From Streptomyces sp. NBC_00490 (lineage in GTDB: Bacteria; Actinomycetota; Actinomycetes; Streptomycetales; Streptomycetaceae): DNA of 64,000 nt. Positions 55,283 through 63,698 of this stretch are shown here, one piece after another (position 1 is the stretch's first letter; each line of letters opens with the position of its first letter). The stretch is taken from NCBI RefSeq assembly GCF_036013645.1, contig NZ_CP107869.1, positions 4,154,001-4,218,000 of the forward strand. Reading direction: 5' to 3'. The notes below the pieces were generated by a model. That model saw only the letters and a list, made by a program, of their open reading frames with translations, had not been told where the DNA came from and made no database searches. The translations under genes were made by a program, and so were the position numbers.

Positions 55283-56866
55283 CTACTTGGCCTTGCGGGC
55301 CACCGTGAAGCGGTCGACCTCCTCGCCCGTCTCGGCGATGCCGCGTACCGTCAGCGTGGCCGTCCGGCCCCTGGCCGCGGGCGTGACGTCGACGCGCAGG
55401 AACGAGTAGTCGAGGTAGCGCACCCGGGACCAGGTGACGGTCTCGTTCTGCTTGCCGTCCTTGGTGTTGATGAACGAGGCGACGGACTCGACCTCGTTCT
55501 CGTGCCCCTCGTAGGACTCCGCCGCGCTGAACGCGTACAGGCTGCGGCCCGCCGCGCCCGCCGTCACGTACACCACGCCCTCGCTCTCGGGGTACGCCGT
55601 GCCGCCGACCGGCAGCTTCTTGGCGACCTCGCCCCCCTTGATGACGTCGGTGCGCTCGTACTGGTGGTTGTGGCCGTTGATGACCAGGTCCACGGTGTAC
55701 TTCTCGAACAGCGGCACCCACTCCTGGCGCACACCCCCCTCCGAGGCGTGCGCGGTGGAGGTGCAGTAGGCGCAGTGGTGGAAGAAGACCACGACGAAGT
55801 CGATGTCGTGCGCCGCCCGGAACTTCCTGAGCTGCGCCTCCAGCCACGTGGTCTGGGTGCCACCGGAGAGGCCGAGGTTGGCCGGGATCTCGTACGAGAT
55901 GTCGTTGGCGTCGAGCGAGATGACCGCGGTGTTGCCGTAGACGAAGGAGTAGACGCCGGGGAGGTTCTTGGCGTCGGGTCCGTTGGCGGGAAGGTTCCAG
56001 CGGGCCTCCTCGCCGCCGTAGCCGTTGGGCGAGTACCAGGCCTCCATGTCGTGGTTGCCGTACGCCGGCATCCACGGCACGGACTTGGCGACGGACTCGG
56101 TCTGGGCCAGGAACTGGTCCCACACGCGCGAGTCGAAGCCGGTGTCGGCGGTCTTGCCCTGGCCCGCCGGGTCGGCGTACGCGATGTCGCCGGCGTGGAG
56201 GTGGAAGGCGGGGTTCTGGCCGAGGAGCAGGCTGTTGTTGGCAAGGCCGTGGTAGCCGACGCCCTCGTCACCGAAGGCGGTGAAGGTGAACGGCTTCTTG
56301 TGCGCGGGGGCGGTGGTGAAGGTGCCGAGGGTGCCCAGGAGGTGCGGCTCGGCGGGGTCGAAGCCCTGGTGGCCGACGCCGTAGTAGTACGTCCGGCCAG
56401 GCTTGAGCCGGCTCAGCTCGGCGTGCACGTAGTACTGCGTGTGATCGCCGCTCGCCCCGACGCCGGCCGGTGTGTAGAGGGTGCGGACCTCGGCCTCGAT
56501 CTTGCGGGAGAGGTCCCAGGGGTGGACGCCGATGCGGAGGAAGGGCTTCTTGACGGGGACCGGGACCTGCCAGGAGACGGTGAGCTCGGTGCGCGGGTCG
56601 GCGCCGAAGGCGAGGTGGCGGCCGAAGGGGGCGACGAGGGAACCGTCGACCGTCTCGGTGCGCGGCGTGGCCGACGGGGTGGCCAGGGGTGTGGCCTGTG
56701 CGGTGGCGCCCGGCACGAACACGCCGCCCGCGACGGCGCCCAGGGTGACGGCGCCGCCTCTGATCATCGTGCGCCGGGAGAATCTGGTGCGCAGGTACTC
56801 GTGCTGCTCGGCCATGCTCATGCGCTCGGCGAGCTGCTCGGGTACGCCCATACGAGGAATGTCCAT
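55283..56866 (-). CDS. Tat-exported purple-acid-phosphatase-like metallophosphoesterase
   Basis: 527 residues from ATG 56866. A long n-region leads to a Tat signal (RFSRRTMIRGGAVTLGAVAGG). Residues ~80-190 are an Fn3-like PAP N domain (ADPRTELTVSWQVPV). The metallophosphoesterase core follows with metal ligands in GDIAYAD, YGNHDMEAW, FFHHCAYC and INGHNHQYERTD. It should hydrolyse phosphomonoesters or diesters outside the membrane using a binuclear metal centre. Full length. I see no clear PHO box upstream. Confidence 0.9.
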   Translation of the reverse strand: MDIPRMGVPEQLAERMSMAEQHEYLRTRFSRRTMIRGGAVTLGAVAGGVFVPGATAQATPLATPSATPRTETVDGSLVAPFGRHLAFGADPRTELTVSWQVPVPVKKPFLRIGVHPWDLSRKIEAEVRTLYTPAGVGASGDHTQYYVHAELSRLKPGRTYYYGVGHQGFDPAEPHLLGTLGTFTTAPAHKKPFTFTAFGDEGVGYHGLANNSLLLGQNPAFHLHAGDIAYADPAGQGKTADTGFDSRVWDQFLAQTESVAKSVPWMPAYGNHDMEAWYSPNGYGGEEARWNLPANGPDAKNLPGVYSFVYGNTAVISLDANDISYEIPANLGLSGGTQTTWLEAQLRKFRAAHDIDFVVVFFHHCAYCTSTAHASEGGVRQEWVPLFEKYTVDLVINGHNHQYERTDVIKGGEVAKKLPVGGTAYPESEGVVYVTAGAAGRSLYAFSAAESYEGHENEVESVASFINTKDGKQNETVTWSRVRYLDYSFLRVDVTPAARGRTATLTVRGIAETGEEVDRFTVARKAK

Positions 56867-56967
56867 GGCTCCACAAGCTGCTGGTCGGACACATCGGCCC
56901 GGGGAACAGCCGGCCAACGGACTCCCATGGGCAGCCCATAAGTGTTCTAAGTGTCCGAACAGCCTCT

Positions 56968-56983
56968 TGCCCGAAATCGGGCA
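56968..56983. promoter_or_regulatory. 16-bp perfect palindrome upstream of the small gene before glmS
   Basis: TGCCCGAAATCGGGCA contains perfect 7-bp arms (TGCCCGA, TCGGGCA) around AA, about 45 bp upstream of the GTG at 57026. Likely an operator or a short hairpin in the leader. Confidence 0.5.
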
Positions 56984-57025
56984 GGATTCTTGCGAAACCC
57001 GTGCCTGTCCTTCAGGATCTACCGG

Positions 57026-57283
57026 GTGCACGACGAACTTGTTGATCATCTGACGCGCTCCACGCCCCTCCAGCGGGGCGAGGCGCTGCGGGTGATCCAG
57101 GACGTGCTCGCCTACTTCGACGAGACGACCGAGGACTACGTCCGTCGCCGCCACCGCGAACTCCAGGCCCAGGGTCTGGTGAACGCGCAGATCTTCGAAC
57201 GGGTCGAGGCGGACTTGAAATACCGGGCGGTAGCGCCGCCGGAGCTTACGCTCAGGCAGCTGCGCCGCATCGTCTACGGCTGA
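57026..57283 (+). CDS. Small helical hypothetical protein upstream of glmS
   Basis: 85 residues from GTG 57026 (upstream starts would extend into the palindrome region). Predicted all-helical and highly charged: HDELVDHLTRSTPLQRGEAL, RVIQDVLAYFDETTEDYVRRR, HRELQAQGLVNAQIFERVEADL and TLRQLRRIVYG. No signal peptide or metal-binding motif. I do not recognise the family. It lies 41 bp before glmS on the same strand, so the two may be co-transcribed. Confidence 0.7.
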   Translation: MHDELVDHLTRSTPLQRGEALRVIQDVLAYFDETTEDYVRRRHRELQAQGLVNAQIFERVEADLKYRAVAPPELTLRQLRRIVYG

Positions 57284-57324
57284 GACGGCTGAGTCGCAAC
57301 AGCCGAGGAACGGAATACATATAT

Positions 57325-59142
57325 ATGTGCGGAATCGTCGGATACATCGGAAAGCGCGATGTGGCCCCCCTCCTCCTGGAGGGCCTTCAGCGCCTGGAGT
57401 ACCGCGGCTACGACTCGGCGGGCATCGTCGTCACGTCCCCGAAGACGGCGGGCCTGAAGATGGTCAAGGCCAAGGGCCGGGTCCGTGACCTGGAGGCCAA
57501 GGTCCCGGCGCGCTTCAAGGGCACGACCGGTATCGCCCACACCCGCTGGGCCACCCACGGCGCCCCCTCCGATGTGAACGCCCACCCGCACATGTCGGCC
57601 GACCTCAAGGTCGCCGTGGTCCACAACGGGATCATCGACAACGCCTCCGACCTGCGCCGCAAGCTGGAGGCGGACGGCGTCGAGTTCCTCTCCGAGACCG
57701 ACACCGAGGTCCTCGTCCACCTCATCGCCCGCTCCCAGGCCGAGAAGCTCGAGGACAAGGTCCGCGAGACGCTGCGGGTCATCGAGGGCACGTACGGCAT
57801 CGCGGTGATGCACGCCGACTTCAACGACCGCATCGTCGTGGCGCGCAACGGCTCCCCGGTCGTCCTCGGCATCGGCGAGAAGGAGATGTTCGTCGCCTCG
57901 GACATCGCCGCCCTGGTCACCCACACGCGGCAGATAGTGACGCTGGACGACGGCGAGATGGCCACGCTCAAGGCCGACGACTTCCGCACCTACACGACGG
58001 AGGGCACCCGTACGACGTCGGAGCCCACCACCGTCGAGTGGGAGGCCGCCTCCTACGACATGGGCGGCCACGACACGTACATGCACAAGGAGATCCACGA
58101 GCAGGCCGACGCCGTGGACCGCGTGCTGCGCGGCCGCATCGACGACCGCTTCTCCACCGTGCACCTCGGCGGCCTCAACCTGGACGCCCGGGAGGCCCGC
58201 CAGATCCGCCGGGTGAAGATCCTCGGCTGCGGCACCTCGTACCACGCGGGCATGATCGGCGCCCAGATGATCGAGGAGCTGGCCCGCATCCCCGCGGACG
58301 CCGAGCCGGCGTCCGAGTTCCGCTACCGCAACGCGGTCGTGGACCCCGAGACGCTGTACGTGGCGGTCTCCCAGTCGGGTGAGACGTACGACGTCCTCGC
58401 CGCGGTCCAGGAGCTGAAGCGCAAGGGCGCGCGGGTCTTCGGTGTGGTGAACGTGGTCGGCTCGGCGATCGCCCGCGAGGCGGACGCCGGCATCTACGTC
58501 CACGCGGGCCCCGAGGTCTGCGTGGTCTCCACGAAGTGCTTCACCAACACCACGGTCGCCTTCGCCCTGCTGGCGCTCCACCTGGGCCGCACCCGTGACC
58601 TCTCGGTCCGCGACGGCAAGCGCATCATCGAGGGCCTGCGCAAGCTGCCGGAGCAGATCACCGAGATCCTCGACAACGAGGCGGAGATCAAGAAGCTGGC
58701 CGAGCAGTACGCGGACGCCCGCTCGATGCTCTTCATCGGCCGGGTCCGGGGCTACCCGGTGGCCCGTGAGGCCTCCCTGAAGCTCAAGGAGGTCTCGTAC
58801 ATCCACGCCGAGGCCTACCCCGCCTCCGAGCTCAAGCACGGCCCCCTGGCCCTGATCGAGCCCGCCCTCCCCACGGTCGCGATCGTCCCCGACGACGACC
58901 TCCTGGAGAAGAACCGCGCCGCCATGGAGGAGATCAAGGCCCGCAGCGGCAAGATCCTCGCGGTCGCCCACCAGGACCAGGAGAAGGCCGACCACACGAT
59001 CGTCGTCCCGAAGAACGAGGACGAACTGGACCCGATCCTCCTCGGCATCCCGCTCCAACTCCTCGCCTACCACACGGCTTTGGTACTGGGCAGGGACATC
59101 GACAAGCCGAGGAACCTCGCCAAGTCCGTGACGGTGGAGTAG
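57325..59142 (+). CDS. glmS: Glutamine:fructose-6-phosphate aminotransferase (isomerising)
   Basis: 605 residues. Makes glucosamine-6-phosphate, the entry to peptidoglycan amino-sugars and the signal read by DasR. N-terminal glutaminase starts MCGIVGYIG with Cys1 nucleophile after Met removal, then HTRWATHGAPSDVNAHPH. Two SIS sugar-isomerase domains: ILGCGTSYHAGMIG near residue 295 and SMLFIGRVRGYPVAREASLKLKEVSY near 465. The catalytic C-terminal tail is NLAKSVTVE. ATG at 57325 follows GAGGAACGG. Streptomycetes often carry more than one glmS; no glmS ribozyme is seen upstream. Confidence 0.96.
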   Translation: MCGIVGYIGKRDVAPLLLEGLQRLEYRGYDSAGIVVTSPKTAGLKMVKAKGRVRDLEAKVPARFKGTTGIAHTRWATHGAPSDVNAHPHMSADLKVAVVHNGIIDNASDLRRKLEADGVEFLSETDTEVLVHLIARSQAEKLEDKVRETLRVIEGTYGIAVMHADFNDRIVVARNGSPVVLGIGEKEMFVASDIAALVTHTRQIVTLDDGEMATLKADDFRTYTTEGTRTTSEPTTVEWEAASYDMGGHDTYMHKEIHEQADAVDRVLRGRIDDRFSTVHLGGLNLDAREARQIRRVKILGCGTSYHAGMIGAQMIEELARIPADAEPASEFRYRNAVVDPETLYVAVSQSGETYDVLAAVQELKRKGARVFGVVNVVGSAIAREADAGIYVHAGPEVCVVSTKCFTNTTVAFALLALHLGRTRDLSVRDGKRIIEGLRKLPEQITEILDNEAEIKKLAEQYADARSMLFIGRVRGYPVAREASLKLKEVSYIHAEAYPASELKHGPLALIEPALPTVAIVPDDDLLEKNRAAMEEIKARSGKILAVAHQDQEKADHTIVVPKNEDELDPILLGIPLQLLAYHTALVLGRDIDKPRNLAKSVTVE

Positions 59143-59146
59143 AGGT

Positions 59147-59180
59147 TTTTAGGGGCGCGGGGAACTGCGCGGGCAACCAC
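59147..59180 (+). repeat. Dispersed GC-rich repeat, copy B
   Basis: TTTTAGGGGCGCGGGG then AACTGCGCG, identical over 25 bases to copy A at 46410-46441 (opposite strand), then diverging. It starts 5 bp after the glmS stop, suggesting an association with gene ends. Confidence 0.75.
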
Positions 59181-59205
59181 AACGCTCCCGCACAGGCCAG
59201 ACAAC

Positions 59206-59251
59206 AAAACGGACCCCCCACGTGTGCCACCGCACGTGGGGGGTCCGTTTT
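59206..59251. terminator. Bidirectional intrinsic terminator after glmS
   Basis: AAAACGGACCCCCCACGTG (59206-59224) pairs without mismatch with its complement at 59233-59251 over an 8-nt loop. T-runs occur on either strand. It separates convergent glmS and the YaaH-like gene. Confidence 0.92.
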
Positions 59252-59291
59252 CATCGCCGGGGCCGCCCAATACCCCGGCGTCGGCTGCCAC

Positions 59292-59849
59292 TTAGCCGGT
59301 GGCCGTCACCCCCCGGCCGGCAGCACGTCGAGGAAGCACCGTCGGCCAGTGAGCCATCGCCGCGGTCGCCGCATACCAGGCCACCGCACCCGCGGCGACG
59401 GCGAACCATCCACCCACCTTGGTGAGCCCGTCGTTGCCGGCGAACTGGGCGATGGCCATGAGCACCAGCGCCACGAAGAACAACCCGTAGGCGCCCTGCC
59501 CGAGTTGGTCCCCGCCCGCGAGGGTGAGAGACAGCGCCACGAGGGCGAAGAGCGTGAGGAACAGCCCGGCCGCGTTGGCGGAACCGGCGTCCGAGACGGC
59601 CCAGGTGAACCACAGCGCACCCAGCGCCGCGAAGGCGGTGCCGTTGGCGGTGTCACGGTCGCGGAAGGCCATGAGGCCCGCGACGAAGAGGGCGATTCCG
59701 CCCACGTACTGGGCGATTGACACCGCGTCAGCGGCTGTCACGCCGTCGATCACGTCGGTGTGGCCGAGGCCGAACGCCAGGAGGGTGATCCCGAGGGCGA
59801 GTCGGCCGACGACGGTGGTGGTTGCTCCCGCGGAGACGTCATTGTCCAC
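59292..59849 (-). CDS. GPR1/FUN34/YaaH-like membrane protein
   Basis: 185 residues, six hydrophobic helices. The late block DGLTKVGGWFAVAAGAVAWYAA is typical of the acetate/succinate transporter (SatP/YaaH) family, and QYVGGIALFVAGLMAFRDRD matches its middle. The N-terminal N-P-x-P-L-G-L signature of that family is not present (VVGRLALGITLLAFGL in its place), so acetate transport should not be assumed. GTG at 59847-59849 follows GGGAGCC. The promoter region holds two dyads. Confidence 0.78.
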   Translation of the reverse strand: MDNDVSAGATTTVVGRLALGITLLAFGLGHTDVIDGVTAADAVSIAQYVGGIALFVAGLMAFRDRDTANGTAFAALGALWFTWAVSDAGSANAAGLFLTLFALVALSLTLAGGDQLGQGAYGLFFVALVLMAIAQFAGNDGLTKVGGWFAVAAGAVAWYAATAAMAHWPTVLPRRAAGRGVTATG

Positions 59850-59893
59850 GGCGGGCTCCCTTCATGCTGTGCGGTTGCGCGATGTGCGATATA

Positions 59894-59933
59894 TGCCCTT
59901 CACAAGGGCACAAACACCTCTACGCGCGAGTAG
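59894..59933. promoter_or_regulatory. Two dyads upstream of the YaaH-like gene
   Basis: GCCCTT-CAC-AAGGGC (59894-59908) and TCTACGCGCGAGTAGA (59918-59933, arms TCTAC/GTAGA). They lie 45-85 bp upstream of the start and could be operators for a separate regulator. Confidence 0.45.
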
Positions 59934-60009
59934 ATTTATGCGCTGCACAAGGGAGTTCGAAAGGGCGGGGACTGTTCCTCCGGCGCATCCCACCAGGGAC
60001 GACGACGAG

Positions 60010-60537
60010 TTACGGAATCACGACGACAGGACGCTTCGCACGCTTGGCGAGCCGCCCCGCGACGGACCCGAAGATCCGCCCGACGAGCCCGTGCGTGGAG
60101 CCGACGACGATCGCGTCCGCCTCGTACTCGCGCCCGACCTCTTCGAGTTCATGGCAGATGTCGCCGCCCCGCTCGACGAGGATCCACGGCACCTCGGCGA
60201 GATAGTCCGCACAGGCGAGCTCGAGTCCGAGCACCTCGGTGCGATGGTCCGGCACGTCGACGAAGACCGGCGGCTCGCAGCCGGCCCACACGGTGGTGGG
60301 CAGCCGGTTGGCGACGTGGACGATGATCAGGCCCGAGCCGGAGCGATGGGCCATGCCGATGGAGTACGCGAGCGCGCGCTCACTGGACGTGGAGCCGTCG
60401 AAACCGACCACTACGCCGTGCTTGAAGGCGGGGTCGCAGGAATGGCGTGGCTCTTCCGCCGCCAGGGGCTCGGCCGCCGTGGGGTCGGCGACGGGCCGCT
60501 TGCGGTCCGCGGGTTCAAAGAATTCGTGACCGGCCAT
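60010..60537 (-). CDS. Universal stress protein (UspA family)
   Basis: 175 residues: a ~35-residue acidic, disordered leader, then one Usp domain. GVVVGFDGSTSSERALAYSIG is the first strand and helix. The ATP-binding glycine motif is VVGSTHGLVGRIFGSVAGRLA (G-x2-G-x9-G-S pattern), and the end RAKRPVVVIP is characteristic. Such proteins bind ATP and support stress survival. ATG at 60535-60537. Stands alone; transcribed away from the adpA region. Confidence 0.9.
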   Translation of the reverse strand: MAGHEFFEPADRKRPVADPTAAEPLAAEEPRHSCDPAFKHGVVVGFDGSTSSERALAYSIGMAHRSGSGLIIVHVANRLPTTVWAGCEPPVFVDVPDHRTEVLGLELACADYLAEVPWILVERGGDICHELEEVGREYEADAIVVGSTHGLVGRIFGSVAGRLAKRAKRPVVVIP

Positions 60538-60846
60538 GGCTGTCTCGGCGTTGTGATCCTTTTTGAGAGGAACGACAGTGTGCGGCGGAGCTGTGTCCGG
60601 GAATCATCTTCCCAACCCCATACCCCCAAGGGTACGGCGGCACGCCTCCTTAGCCCAGATCCCGCGCACGGTCGGTGGGGGTTCCAGGGAGCATGCACGA
60701 GGGGGCGCCCGTAACGCAATGGTTGCTGCGCTGTACAGGCGGTTTGCACAGGATTCACGCCGCCGTGGGTCCTGACGGCCGTACGCGCAGTGACCGACCG
60801 CTCGAACACGCGTTGAACCCGGCAGTCACGCCCCAGGGAGCAACGC
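60538..60846. other. Intergenic region between usp and the adpA-linked gene
   Basis: 309 bp. No gene or RNA recognised. A weak dyad TACCC-CCAA-GGGTA lies near 60630; otherwise nothing supportable. Confidence 0.4.
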
Positions 60847-61152
60847 ATGTCCGGACACCGACCCCCCTCCGAGGACTCCGCCACGGACGTGGTCCGCTGG
60901 GCGGTGTTCAGCTGCGTCCTCGTCCCCGTGGTCCTTCTCTGGTACGGCACCTCGCTCGCCGGCGCGGCGGGCACGGCCCTCGGTCTGGCCGCCGTCACGG
61001 CCGCCTGCCGGGTGCTGCTGCGCCAGTCCGAGCGCGGTGCGGCCCGGCTGCTCGCCGAGGAACGCGCGCCCCATCGTGGCCGTCATCACAGGACCGGAAG
61101 CGGGACCCATCGAGGCGGTCGTCACACTGGGGGAAACTCACCGGGCGCTTGA
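60847..61152 (+). CDS. Small membrane protein upstream of adpA
   Basis: 101 residues from ATG 60847, after AGGGAGC. One or two hydrophobic segments (VVRWAVFSCVLVPVVLLWYG and AAGTALGLAAVTAACRVLL) are followed by a basic, His/Gly/Arg-rich tail (HRGRHHRTGSGTHRGGRH). No known domain. Position upstream of adpA on the same strand, with 377 bp between, suggests a separate transcript. Function unknown. Confidence 0.65.
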   Translation: MSGHRPPSEDSATDVVRWAVFSCVLVPVVLLWYGTSLAGAAGTALGLAAVTAACRVLLRQSERGAARLLAEERAPHRGRHHRTGSGTHRGGRHTGGNSPGA

Positions 61153-61529
61153 CCGGTTTCCGCGCACGGACCCGTATCTTTTCAGCCAACTTCCGGCCAC
61201 CGCGCATCCGTTGCCGCTCGTACCCCCCACCCCCCGTTCGACCTGCACGGAAAGGGTCTTCAGGGCCCCCCGCACCCTACGTGGATTGGCCACTACGACG
61301 AGGCGCACTTCCCTGCACGGCCCGTGAGTGCAACGCTTCGTGATCGAATGCTTCACGCCAAGTTGCCATGTCGACAATGTGCCGGTTGCCGAACTGGTCA
61401 CCCCGGCACCATTGGACACAGTAGATTCGATCTTGACGTCTTACGGCGGGGGACTCGTGCAGGACCGAGGGGAAACGTGCAGGAGCGACACAACCGAGGA
61501 GCCGCGACCACCGAGGGGGGCTTAGCAGT
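61153..61529 (+). promoter_or_regulatory. adpA upstream region
   Basis: 377 bp without a gene. Long leaders and multiple regulator sites are known for adpA in other streptomycetes. A TAGATT-like -10 lies near 61425. I cannot identify an ArpA/gamma-butyrolactone box, a BldD box or an AdpA box with confidence. The ribosome binding site GAGGGGGG ends about ten bases before the ATG. Confidence 0.45.
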
Positions 61530-62723
61530 ATGAGCCACGACTCCACTGCCGCGCCGGAAGCCGCGGCCCGGAAGCTTTCCGGGCGACGCCGCAAGGAGAT
61601 CGTCGCGGTGCTGCTGTTCAGCGGCGGCCCCATCTTCGAGAGTTCCATACCGCTGTCGGTGTTCGGGATTGACCGCCAGGACGCCGGCGTGCCGCGCTAC
61701 CGCCTATTGGTGTGCGGCGGCGAGGAAGGCCCGCTGCGGACCACAGGGGGCCTGGAACTCACCGCGCCACATGGCCTGGAGGCGATCTCACGGGCAGGCA
61801 CGGTCGTCGTGCCGGCCTGGCGTTCGATCACCTCACCACCGCCGGAGGACGCGCTCGACGCACTGCGCCGGGCGCACGAAGAGGGCGCCCGCATCGTCGG
61901 GCTGTGCACCGGCGCCTTCGTCCTCGCGGCGGCGGGCCTGCTGGACGGCCGCCCCGCGACAACACACTGGATGTACGCACCGACGCTGGCCAAGCGCTAT
62001 CCGTCGGTGCACGTGGATCCACGCGAACTGTTCGTCGACGACGGCGACGTACTGACATCAGCCGGTACGGCGGCCGGAATCGATCTCTGTCTCCACATCG
62101 TGCGGACGGACCACGGCAACGAGGCGGCGGGCGCGCTGGCCCGGCGTCTGGTGGTCCCGCCGCGCCGCTCCGGCGGTCAGGAGCGCTATCTCGACAGGTC
62201 TTTACCTGAGGAGATCGGCGCCGACCCGCTCGCCGAGGTCGTCGCCTGGGCGCTGGAGCACCTCCACGAGCAGTTCGACGTGGAGACGCTCGCCGCGCGC
62301 GCCTACATGAGCCGCCGGACGTTCGACCGCCGCTTCCGCTCACTCACCGGCAGTGCGCCGCTGCAGTGGCTGATCACCCAGCGGGTGCTCCAGGCGCAGC
62401 GGCTGCTGGAGACGTCGGACTACTCGGTCGACGAGGTCGCGGGGCGCTGCGGCTTCCGTTCGCCGGTGGCGCTGCGCGGGCACTTCCGCCGTCAGCTGGG
62501 CTCGTCGCCGGCGGCGTACCGCGCGGCGTACCGGGCGCGGCGTCCGCAGAGCGACAGGCCGGCCGAGAGCGACGCAGCGGCGGGTCCGGTGGGCCCGGCA
62601 CCCGTTCTCCACCCGGAGGGCGGCCCGGTCCCGCTCCAGACCCGGCGTACGGCGGCGGCGAGCTCGATGGGCCCGGCGACCCAGCTGTCGGCGAGCCTGC
62701 CGGGACAGCGCAGCGGATCGTAA
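61530..62723 (+). CDS. adpA: AdpA developmental regulator (PfpI-like + AraC DNA-binding domains)
   Basis: 397 residues. Residues ~25-200 form a DJ-1/PfpI-like dimerisation domain (VAVLLFSGGPIFESSIPLSVFGI, IVGLCTGAFVLAAAGLLDGR). Residues ~235-335 are two AraC HTHs (YMSRRTFDRRFRSLTGSAP and SVDEVAGRCGFRSPVALRGHFRR). The C-terminal ~60 residues are Pro/Ser-rich. Leu225, between the domains, is TTA (62202-62204), so translation needs the bldA tRNA, the hallmark of adpA/bldH. It controls aerial growth and antibiotic genes. Followed by a very strong hairpin and orn, the usual adpA-ornA arrangement. Confidence 0.95.
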   Translation: MSHDSTAAPEAAARKLSGRRRKEIVAVLLFSGGPIFESSIPLSVFGIDRQDAGVPRYRLLVCGGEEGPLRTTGGLELTAPHGLEAISRAGTVVVPAWRSITSPPPEDALDALRRAHEEGARIVGLCTGAFVLAAAGLLDGRPATTHWMYAPTLAKRYPSVHVDPRELFVDDGDVLTSAGTAAGIDLCLHIVRTDHGNEAAGALARRLVVPPRRSGGQERYLDRSLPEEIGADPLAEVVAWALEHLHEQFDVETLAARAYMSRRTFDRRFRSLTGSAPLQWLITQRVLQAQRLLETSDYSVDEVAGRCGFRSPVALRGHFRRQLGSSPAAYRAAYRARRPQSDRPAESDAAAGPVGPAPVLHPEGGPVPLQTRRTAAASSMGPATQLSASLPGQRSGS

Positions 62724-62733
62724 CGACGTACCG

Positions 62734-62774
62734 GAACGCCGGGCGGGACGAGCGACTCGTCCCGCCCGGCGTTC
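62734..62774 (+). terminator. Strong hairpin between adpA and orn
   Basis: A perfect 19-bp stem: GAACGCCGGGCGGGACGAG (62734-62752) with its complement at 62756-62774 and a 3-nt loop. No T-run. Ends adpA transcription or limits read-through to orn. Confidence 0.85.
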
Positions 62775-62841
62775 GGGCGTGTGCTCAGGTCCGCCGCACC
62801 GCCGGGCCCCTAAAAGGCGACGTCAGCTTTAGGGTGGTCGC

Positions 62842-63444
62842 ATGAACGATCGCATGGTGTGGATCGACTGCGAGATGACCGGCCTCTCGCTGTCCGACGA
62901 CGCGCTCATCGAGGTTGCCGCCCTCGTCACCGACTCCGAGCTGAACGTACTCGGCGAAGGAGTGGACATCGTCATCCGACCGCCGGACCGGGCGCTGGAG
63001 ACGATGCCGGAGGTGGTGCGTCAGATGCACACCGCGTCCGGGCTCCTCGACGAGCTCGCCGGCGGCACGACGCTGGCCGAGGCCGAGGAGCAGGTCCTCT
63101 CCTACATCCGGGAACACGTCAAGGAGGCCGGCAAGGCCCCCCTGTGCGGCAACTCCGTGGGCACCGACCGCGGCTTCCTGCTCCGGGACATGCCGACGCT
63201 GGAGGACTACCTCCACTACCGGATCGTCGACGTCTCCTCGGTGAAGGAGCTGGCCCGGCGCTGGTACCCCCGGGCCTACTTCAACAGCCCGGAGAAGAAC
63301 GGCAACCACCGCGCCCTCGCCGACATCCGCGAGTCCATCGCGGAGCTGCGCTACTACCGCGAGGCCGTGTTCGTGCCGCAGCCCGGCCCCGACTCGGACA
63401 CCGCCAGGACGATCGCCGCGAAGTACGTCCTGCCCGCTCAATAG
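62842..63444 (+). CDS. orn: Oligoribonuclease
   Basis: 200 residues of the DEDDh 3'-5' exonuclease family. Metal residues: Asp and Glu in WIDCEMTGL, Asp in [14 protein letters not shown], and the His-Asp pair in [13 protein letters not shown]. It finishes RNA decay by degrading 2-5-nt fragments and also clears pGpG. ATG at 62842 after GGGTGGTC. Lies directly downstream of adpA, as ornA does in other streptomycetes, where it is needed for normal growth and sporulation. Confidence 0.96.
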   Translation: MNDRMVWIDCEMTGLSLSDDALIEVAALVTDSELNVLGEGVDIVIRPPDRALETMPEVVRQMHTASGLLDELAGGTTLAEAEEQVLSYIREHVKEAGKAPLCGNSVGTDRGFLLRDMPTLEDYLHYRIVDVSSVKELARRWYPRAYFNSPEKNGNHRALADIRESIAELRYYREAVFVPQPGPDSDTARTIAAKYVLPAQ

Positions 63445-63560
63445 GTGCGTGAGGGTCCGCCGAAGGGGCGCCGTAAAAGGCGTGCACGAGCACCCCTTCG
63501 GACCCTGTACACTTTTTCTCGGCCGGTCAGGGAAACCTGAAAGCAGTAAAGCCGGTCGTG

Positions 63561-63633
63561 GTGGGTGTAGCTCAGCTGGTAGAGCACCTGGTTGTGGTCC
63601 AGGAAGTCGCGGGTTCAAGTCCCGTCACTCACC
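63561..63633 (+). tRNA. tRNA-His (GTG anticodon)
   Basis: Cloverleaf: acceptor GTGGGTG (63561-63567) pairs with CACTCAC (63626-63632). The D-stem GCTC/GAGC, anticodon stem CCTGG/CCAGG with loop TTGTGGT (anticodon at 63594-63596) and T-arm GGGTTCAAGTCCC are intact. The extra 5' G of tRNA-His is encoded at 63560 and pairs with C73 at 63633. CCA is not encoded. Confidence 0.96.
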
Positions 63634-63642
63634 CTGAGTAAT

Positions 63643-63685
63643 CAGCCGGTGACCTTGATACAGAGGTCACCGGCTGGTTCGTTTT
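63643..63685 (+). terminator. Terminator downstream of tRNA-His
   Basis: CAGCCGGTGACCT (63643-63655) pairs with AGGTCACCGGCTG (63664-63676) over an 8-nt loop, then GTTCGTTTT. A canonical intrinsic terminator. Confidence 0.9.
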
Positions 63686-63698
63686 CCCGGGAGCCCGC

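Noticed and set aside
57284..57324. glmS ribozyme or riboswitch
   Set aside because: Only 41 bp separate the preceding gene and glmS, too short for a glmS ribozyme, and no known aptamer is recognisable.
61153..61529. A gamma-butyrolactone receptor box and AdpA/BldD boxes before adpA
   Set aside because: Expected from knowledge of adpA, but no sequence here matches their consensus well enough to name.
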